DNA of 22,578 nt from a virus. The stretch covers positions 1 to 22,578 of IMG/VR virus record IMGVR_UViG_3300025009_000378; one strand, written 5' to 3'. This document shows, piece by piece, positions 19,887-22,578 of the stretch. The notes beneath the pieces are model-generated. The model had not been told where the DNA came from. It saw only the letters and a program-made list of their open reading frames with translations, and searched no databases. A program made the translations under genes and the position numbers. The stretch's first letter is position 1. Every line of letters begins with the position of its first letter.

Positions 19887-20765
19887 ATGGAAACTGAAGA
19901 GACTACCGTAACAGGCGTCATCGACCAGGAACCGAAGATGTCCCAGCGTGAACAGGCTATGCAATCTATCCTCGCCGCCGGCCGGGCCGATGTACCCGAT
20001 ACGGGCGAACAGGACGATACCAATGGGGCCACGGACCCGCCGGAACCAGAACCCGAACAGATAACACTCAAAATCGATGGGACGGAAGTCCTGGCCCCAA
20101 AGGAAAAAGTCATCGAGGCCGGTGTTCGTGCCCTGCAGAAAGAAAGTGCCGCTGATAAGCGACTGTTCGAAGCATCCGCCAAGGAACAAGCATTGAACGC
20201 CCGTGAACAGGAACTGCGGCGAATGGAACAGGATCTACTCAAGAAGCGAGATCAACAACCCGATCAAGTCGGTCGGGAATTCGTTGACGCTGTTTTTAGC
20301 GACCCTGATACCGCTGCTGGAACCATCAGTACCCTTGCGAGACAGGTACAACACATCTCGGACAAGGTGGCCCGGGTGGAACAAACCGAAGTGGCGAAAC
20401 AAGAATCCGTGAAACAGTCGTTGGTGCAGCATTACCACACGAACTATCAGGACATCGCGTCGGACGAAGTAATGAATTTTGCGTTGAATAAGTTCCGGGC
20501 GGAAGTTGCCACGGAGGATCCGACTCTCAACCCGATTCAGGTGGTCGACAGGGCCGCCGAGCGGGTGTACCAGAAGTTTGGCCGAACCACTGTCGCAGAT
20601 CCTGAACCGACCGATGCTGAAAAACGCAAACAGGCTAAGGAAAAAATGCCGGCCCCGGTGAAACAGGCGTCAGCCCGTACCACCCCGCCGCCGGAAGTGA
20701 AACCAAAAACGCCCTCGCAGATCATCGATGAGATGCGCCGCGGTCGCGGTCCGAGGGCCTACTGA
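19887..20765 (+). CDS. Probable scaffolding protein (292 aa)
   Basis: ATG 19887 is favoured because AAAGGTGG (19871-19878) is 8 bases upstream; a GTG at 19875 is also in frame. The protein is acidic, Glu/Gln-rich and lacks hydrophobic blocks. A Pro/Glu-rich linker lies near 50-60, a charged coiled coil near 90-120 (EASAKEQALNAREQELRRME), a helical C-terminal half, then a basic Pro-rich tail ending RRGRGPRAY. This profile, immediately upstream of the major capsid gene, is typical of scaffolds. The basic tail may bind the capsid inner surface. Confidence 0.82.
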   Translation: METEETTVTGVIDQEPKMSQREQAMQSILAAGRADVPDTGEQDDTNGATDPPEPEPEQITLKIDGTEVLAPKEKVIEAGVRALQKESAADKRLFEASAKEQALNAREQELRRMEQDLLKKRDQQPDQVGREFVDAVFSDPDTAAGTISTLARQVQHISDKVARVEQTEVAKQESVKQSLVQHYHTNYQDIASDEVMNFALNKFRAEVATEDPTLNPIQVVDRAAERVYQKFGRTTVADPEPTDAEKRKQAKEKMPAPVKQASARTTPPPEVKPKTPSQIIDEMRRGRGPRAY

Positions 20766-20780
20766 TAAGGAGTATTTACA

Positions 20781-21728
20781 ATGGCTGGACAAGTCTGGGC
20801 AACCAATGAACTCGGCGGATATATGTACAGCGATACGCTGTCTAATATTCTCCGTATGGCACTTCAACCGCTGATGCGTTTTCGTCAGCACTGTTTCATC
20901 GACCCGGCAATCGGGAAGAATAAAGGGGCAATCCACCACTGGAACATTTATTCCAAGGTTGCTACCGGCGGCCGGGCGCTTTCAGAGAATGAAGCGATGC
21001 CGGAAACCAACTTCACGATCTCGCAAGGTAGCTTAACTATTACAGAATTCGGAAATTCCGTACCGTTCACCGAAAAATTGGACAACCTGTCCGAACAACC
21101 CGTCACTGTGGTTATTCACCAGGTTCTGAAGGACGACGCGAATGACACACTCGAATCGGCCGCTCACGAACAGTGGGATGATACTCTGCTCACCGTTACC
21201 CCGGCGTCTGGAACCAGTGAGACGGCGATCACCGTTGAGGTAACCGGTACCCCCACCGCAACAAACAACGTTGCCATGGGTAATTCCCACGTGAAATTGA
21301 TTGTCGATGAGATGAAGGAACGGAACCTTCCGGCGTTCGATGGTTCGAATTACGGGTGTATTGGTCGCCCGGCGACCTTCCGTCCGATCAAGGACGACCT
21401 GGAAGCATTGTCGATGTATACCGATCGCGGCTACGGCGATATCATGAATGGTGAGATCGGCCGTTCCTACGACGGGGTACGGTTTTTCGAGCAGACCAGT
21501 GTGGACTCGGAAGGCTGGTCCAATGCGAAATCCGATGCGGCCTATTTCTTCGGCGCCGATACCGTTTGCGAAGGTGTGGCGGTTCCGGAAGAGATCCGCG
21601 GGAAGATCCCGACCGATTACGGCCGTGCTCGTGGTGTCGCTTGGTACAGTCTGAACGGGTTCGGTATCGTTCATAATCAGACCGGCGCCGTACAGAATCG
21701 TATTTTGAAATGGGCCTCGGCCGCGTAA
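20781..21728 (+). CDS. Major capsid protein, N4-gp56-like (315 aa)
   Basis: AAGGAG precedes ATG 20781. The opening MAGQVWATNELGGYMYSDTL, the strong ITQGSL/ITEFGNSVPFTEKLD strand pair, the GRPATFRPIKDDLEA segment and the closing GVAWYSLNGFGIVHNQTGAV match the N4-gp56 type of HK97-fold coat proteins. The length, about 315 residues, is suitable. A Thr/Ala-rich segment (TVTPASGTSETAITVEVTGT) near 130-155 is probably an inserted surface loop. It should be the most abundant virion protein. The assignment is by eye, supported by context. Confidence 0.88.
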   Translation: MAGQVWATNELGGYMYSDTLSNILRMALQPLMRFRQHCFIDPAIGKNKGAIHHWNIYSKVATGGRALSENEAMPETNFTISQGSLTITEFGNSVPFTEKLDNLSEQPVTVVIHQVLKDDANDTLESAAHEQWDDTLLTVTPASGTSETAITVEVTGTPTATNNVAMGNSHVKLIVDEMKERNLPAFDGSNYGCIGRPATFRPIKDDLEALSMYTDRGYGDIMNGEIGRSYDGVRFFEQTSVDSEGWSNAKSDAAYFFGADTVCEGVAVPEEIRGKIPTDYGRARGVAWYSLNGFGIVHNQTGAVQNRILKWASAA

Positions 21729-21782
21729 CGGCCGTACCGTGACTGGATAATAATTTCGGTACGACTGGTAACGGTCGTACCG
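21725..21782 (+). repeat. Repeat and hairpin downstream of the capsid gene
   Basis: GTAACGGYCGTACCG occurs at 21725-21739 and 21768-21782. CGGTACGAC (21757-21765) pairs perfectly over 9 bp with GTCGTACCG in the second copy, and over 7 bp with the first, so two folds compete. There is no U-tract. It may protect or process the highly expressed capsid transcript. Confidence 0.6.
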
Positions 21783-21805
21783 ATTCAACAAAAGGAGTAA
21801 ATGAA

Positions 21806-22201
21806 ATGCCTGGATATGATAATCCGATTCACGCGTGTTACAATTTCCCGAACATGGATTTCGGGGCGTCTGCCGGCGCAACCACTCATACCATTGCCGG
21901 GCCGGCCGGTAAAAAAGGTCGACTTGTCGATATCGCCGTAGGGGTGACTGAGGTTTTTGAAACCGTCACTACCTTAGCCCATGTGCAGGTCGGTAAATCT
22001 GACGATCTAGACGCCTATGGGAAATTGAATATCCCCACTGGCGCCGCCGACAATACCGTTGTCAATAAACTCGACGATACCGACGCTATCATCGCCGCCG
22101 ATATCCCGGCCGAGACTGCGGTACACGTCACCCTTACCGAGGGTACTGGTGCCGCCCTCACCGGACAAGGCTACGTCTGCGTGTATATCGACTGGTATTA
22201 A
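21806..22201 (+). CDS. Probable capsid decoration protein (131 aa)
   Basis: AAAGGAG precedes ATG 21806. The protein MPGYDNPIHACYNFPNMDFG is rich in small and beta-forming residues (GRLVDIAVGVTEVFETVTTL, HVTLTEGTGAALTGQGYVCVYIDWY) and looks all-beta. Its size and its position just after the major capsid gene fit a decoration or head-stabilising protein. The family is not certain. It could also be another head component. Confidence 0.65.
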   Translation: MPGYDNPIHACYNFPNMDFGASAGATTHTIAGPAGKKGRLVDIAVGVTEVFETVTTLAHVQVGKSDDLDAYGKLNIPTGAADNTVVNKLDDTDAIIAADIPAETAVHVTLTEGTGAALTGQGYVCVYIDWY

Positions 22202-22226
22202 TCAACAATAACCATTGAGGTAAACT

Positions 22227-22376
22227 ATGGACGTTTTGAAAAAAGGCCTGACCGAACAAACACCGGTCGGCCAGAAGCAACCCCGTAAAACCGATGAGGC
22301 AACCCAGCGCCCGATGCAGCAGGATACGAAAGCGTCTGGCGGCGACAAGCCTGGGAAGTTCACCGTAAGAAAATAA
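22227..22376 (+). CDS. Small hydrophilic protein (49 aa)
   Basis: GAGG lies about 6 bases before ATG 22227. The protein MDVLKKGLTEQTPVGQKQPR is Lys/Gln-rich, without hydrophobic segments, and probably unfolded. It ends GDKPGKFTVRK. It sits in the head operon between the decoration-like gene and the next structural gene. Function is unknown. Confidence 0.55.
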   Translation: MDVLKKGLTEQTPVGQKQPRKTDEATQRPMQQDTKASGGDKPGKFTVRK

Positions 22377-22388
22377 CCCGACGAGGAA

Positions 22389-22410
22389 GTGCCGGCGTAA
22401 CACCCGGCAC
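22389..22410 (+). other. Short hairpin between head genes
   Basis: GTGCCGG (22389-22395) and CCGGCAC (22404-22410) form a 7-bp hairpin with an 8-base loop in the 47-base gap. There is no U-tract, so it is more like an mRNA structure than a terminator. Confidence 0.35.
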
Positions 22411-22423
22411 GACTGGTGAAATT

Positions 22424-22578
22424 ATGAAAATGATGCCGTTCGACGAGGTGTACGAGAACGTGAAACCCGGTTCGGATGACAGTTGCGTAAAGGACGGCCT
22501 GTCCGAGCGAAAACCGTTGTTCGACGGTTGGGGTGATAGTCGTGTTTCTCGGACCCCTCGTTCCATTCCGATAAAATC
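22424..22578 (+). CDS. Hypothetical protein, cut by right edge
   Basis: The frame starts at ATG 22424 (also ATG 22430 and 22433) with a weak upstream GGTGAAATT, and is still open at the end of the window after about 51 codons. It reads MKMMPFDEVYENVKPGSDDS and then a charged, Ser/Arg-rich stretch. Its position after the capsid block suggests a structural protein, but nothing more can be said. Confidence 0.5.
   Translation, partial: MKMMPFDEVYENVKPGSDDSCVKDGLSERKPLFDGWGDSRVSRTPRSIPIK

Noticed and set aside
21033-21881. Long open frame on the minus strand opposite the capsid gene
   Set aside because: It lies fully antisense to a strong coding gene, has low-quality composition (many Arg, His, Asn runs) and no ribosome site or neighbouring leftward gene; a shadow of GC-biased codons.

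Overview
The window looks like part of a tailed double-stranded DNA phage genome (Caudoviricetes). It carries, in order, a large primase/helicase, a dNMP kinase, small and large terminase, portal, scaffold and major capsid genes. The genes are tightly packed and mostly joined by ATGA, GTGA or TGATG stop/start overlaps. The host cannot be read directly. An RdgC-family gene, strong Shine-Dalgarno sequences and sigma70-like promoters suggest a proteobacterium. No integrase, tRNA, rRNA, CRISPR array or insertion sequence was seen.

Layout. (1) Positions 1-127 are a low-complexity edge that is Gly-rich on one strand and Ala-rich on the other. (2) Positions 128-9769 form a rightward early/metabolic block. 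It begins with a run of tiny genes (membrane peptides and small Cys-rich proteins). It continues with a VRR-NUC nuclease, an HD-domain protein, a regulator with two TetR-like helix-turn-helix units behind its own promoter, a beta-class DNA methyltransferase, an 865-residue PrimPol-like/SF3-type helicase, a small-gene cassette flanked by a 72-bp direct repeat, RdgC, an unassigned protein and a dNMP kinase. (3) Positions 9781-9810 are a hairpin between converging transcription units. (4) Positions 9819-11858 form a leftward block: a 403-residue protein made largely of repeated zinc-ribbon-like units, a terminator, then a three-gene operon (unknown protein, XRE-type repressor, small Cys protein) with a promoter/operator candidate. 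(5) Positions 11859-12394 are a repeat-rich intergenic control region. (6) Positions 12395-16953 form a rightward packaging block: small terminase, HAD-like phosphatase, large terminase, coiled-coil protein, HExxH metallopeptidase-like protein and unknowns. (7) Positions 17005-17042 are a strong terminator. (8) Positions 17059-22578 form the head block: small proteins, portal, scaffold, N4-gp56-like major capsid, a probable decoration protein, and a gene cut by the right edge.

How the genes fit together. The left block supplies replication initiation, nucleotide supply, DNA modification and recombination functions. The middle leftward block looks regulatory and faces the late operon across a shared non-coding region with inverted and direct repeats. 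The right block builds and fills the capsid. The least expected items are the multi-unit zinc-ribbon protein, the duplicated TetR-type DNA-binding protein, the repeat-flanked small-gene cassette, the HExxH protein in the packaging block and the structured control region. All family assignments were made by eye from sequence motifs; no database search was run.
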